From an uncultured Rhodoferax sp. (GTDB lineage Bacteria; Pseudomonadota; Gammaproteobacteria; Burkholderiales; Burkholderiaceae_C), in contig CAKZJN010000386.1 of the NCBI GenBank assembly GCA_936943465.1, positions 1 through 6,563 on the forward strand: a stretch of 6,563 nt of DNA, given 5' to 3'. The position numbers were made by a program, and so were the translations under genes. Numbering within the stretch: the first letter of the stretch is position 1; every line of letters begins with the position of its first letter. Positions 5,667-6,563 of the stretch are shown piece after piece. A model generated the notes under the pieces. The model saw nothing but the letters and a program-made list of their open reading frames with translations, made no database searches and had not been told where the DNA came from.

Positions 5667-6542
5667 ATGGAAATCCTTTTACAACTTGTCTACAGCGGCA
5701 TCGCGCTGGGCATGATTTACGCGGTGATTGCCTTCGGCTACCAGCTCACCTTTCAGACGTCGGATACGCTGAACTTTGGCCAGGGTGATGCCTTGATGCT
5801 GGGCGCCATGGTGGGCCTGACCCTGGTGAATATGGGCGTCAATTACTGGGTGATGCTGCCACTGGTAATTGTTTTCGGGATGATTCAGGGCGGTGTGGTG
5901 GAGCGCATTGGTGTCGCGCCCGCCATCAAAATCAAGAGCGAGTTCGGCTGGATCATGTCCACCATTGCGCTGGGCATTATTTTCAAGAACGTCGCCGAAA
6001 ACATTTGGGGCCGTGATGACCTCAAGTTCCCTTCGCCCCTGCCGGAAAGCCCCATGAAGTTCCTCGGCGCCAATGTGCTGCCCATGGAAGTGCTGGTGGT
6101 GGTGGGCGCGGTGGTGATGATGTTGGCGGTGGAATTCTTCAATCGCAAGACCATATACGGCAAGGCCGTAGTCGCTACCTTTAACGACCGCGATGCCGCC
6201 AAGCTGATGGGCATCAACACCGGTTTGGTAATTACCTTTTCGTACGCGCTGTCGTCTGCGACGGCCGCGTTTGCCGGTGCGCTGATTGCACCGCTCACGC
6301 TGACCGGCGCCACCATGGGCGCGGTGCTGGGCCTCAAGGCCTTTGCGGTCGCCATCATTGGCGGCCTGACCAGCGGTCTGGGCATTATTGTGGGCGGCAT
6401 CATTCTGGGCGTGGCAGAAACCACCACCGGCTTCTATTTGTCCACGGGCTACAAAGATGTGCCCGGATTGGTCCTGCTGCTGCTGGTGCTGGCATTCAAG
6501 CCATCCGGCCTGTTCGGCAAAACAGCGATCAAGAAAGTCTGA
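5667..6542 (+). CDS. livH: Branched-chain amino acid-type ABC transporter permease LivH
   Basis: This inner-membrane permease subunit of a LIV/HAAT-type importer normally pairs with LivM to form the channel driven by the LivG and LivF ATPases. The 291 residues match the usual LivH length. The N-terminus runs into a first helix (LVYSGIALGMIYAVIAFGYQLTF), followed by TLNFGQGDALMLGA, the family's conserved early motif. IWGRDDLKFPSP lies in the central periplasmic part. KAVVATFNDRDAAKLMGIN is the cytoplasmic segment expected to contact the ATPase. A Gly-rich GGLTSGLGIIVGGIILGVAE and the end VPGLVLLLLVLAFKPSGLFG are typical of LivH. It follows livK after 108 nt holding a terminator, and precedes another start codon by 2 nt, as expected for livH-livM. 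I see no truncation or frameshift. Confidence 0.95.
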   Translation: MEILLQLVYSGIALGMIYAVIAFGYQLTFQTSDTLNFGQGDALMLGAMVGLTLVNMGVNYWVMLPLVIVFGMIQGGVVERIGVAPAIKIKSEFGWIMSTIALGIIFKNVAENIWGRDDLKFPSPLPESPMKFLGANVLPMEVLVVVGAVVMMLAVEFFNRKTIYGKAVVATFNDRDAAKLMGINTGLVITFSYALSSATAAFAGALIAPLTLTGATMGAVLGLKAFAVAIIGGLTSGLGIIVGGIILGVAETTTGFYLSTGYKDVPGLVLLLLVLAFKPSGLFGKTAIKKV

Positions 6543-6544
6543 AC

Positions 6545-6563
6545 ATGAACAGCAAGTCTCTTA
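6545..6563 (+). CDS. livM: Start of next liv gene, probably LivM permease (partial)
   Basis: An ATG lies 2 nt after the livH stop codon and opens the frame MNSKSL before the window ends. Six residues cannot identify a protein. The livM call rests only on the usual livK-livH-livM-livG-livF order and the tight spacing. No strong Shine-Dalgarno sequence precedes it, so coupling to livH is likely. Confidence 0.45.

Overview
The window looks like chromosomal DNA from a GC-rich betaproteobacterium. Comamonadaceae (Rhodoferax/Polaromonas-like) is my best guess. That rests on the style of the proteins (the MiaA and LivH sequences, and the substrate-binding protein/permease pair) and on GC-biased codon use; no marker gene here settles the taxonomy.

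Layout. The left half (67-3662) is read on the minus strand and holds three tightly packed genes in transcription order: a MATE efflux pump (3662 to 2244), a Bcr/CflA-type MFS drug transporter (2230 to 1019) and miaA, a tRNA-modification enzyme (1032 to 67). The first gap is 13 nt and the second junction is a 14-nt overlap, so the three genes very probably form one operon. A 60-bp divergent region (3663-3722) separates this operon from a plus-strand gene for an EmrE/Qac-type small multidrug resistance (SMR) pump (3723-4052). A 258-bp intergenic region (4053-4310) follows, with several small palindromes and a possible promoter. The right half (4311-6563) is the start of a branched-chain amino acid (LIV/HAAT-type) ABC importer operon: a secreted substrate-binding protein (livK-like), a strong rho-independent terminator, the permease livH, and the first codons of another gene, probably livM, cut by the window edge.

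How the genes work together. Drug-efflux pumps of three unrelated superfamilies (MATE, MFS, SMR) lie side by side within about 3 kb, and a housekeeping tRNA-modification gene sits at the end of two of them. The liv genes are a separate uptake system. A hairpin between the binding-protein gene and the permease gene would let the binding protein be made in excess over the membrane components. I found no CRISPR array, insertion sequence, tRNA, phage gene or toxin-antitoxin pair, and no convincing new system. The more unusual points are regulatory: the intra-operon terminator, a G-quadruplex/C-rich tract at the start of the MFS gene, shared -10-like sequence in the divergent region, and a perfect palindrome upstream of livK.
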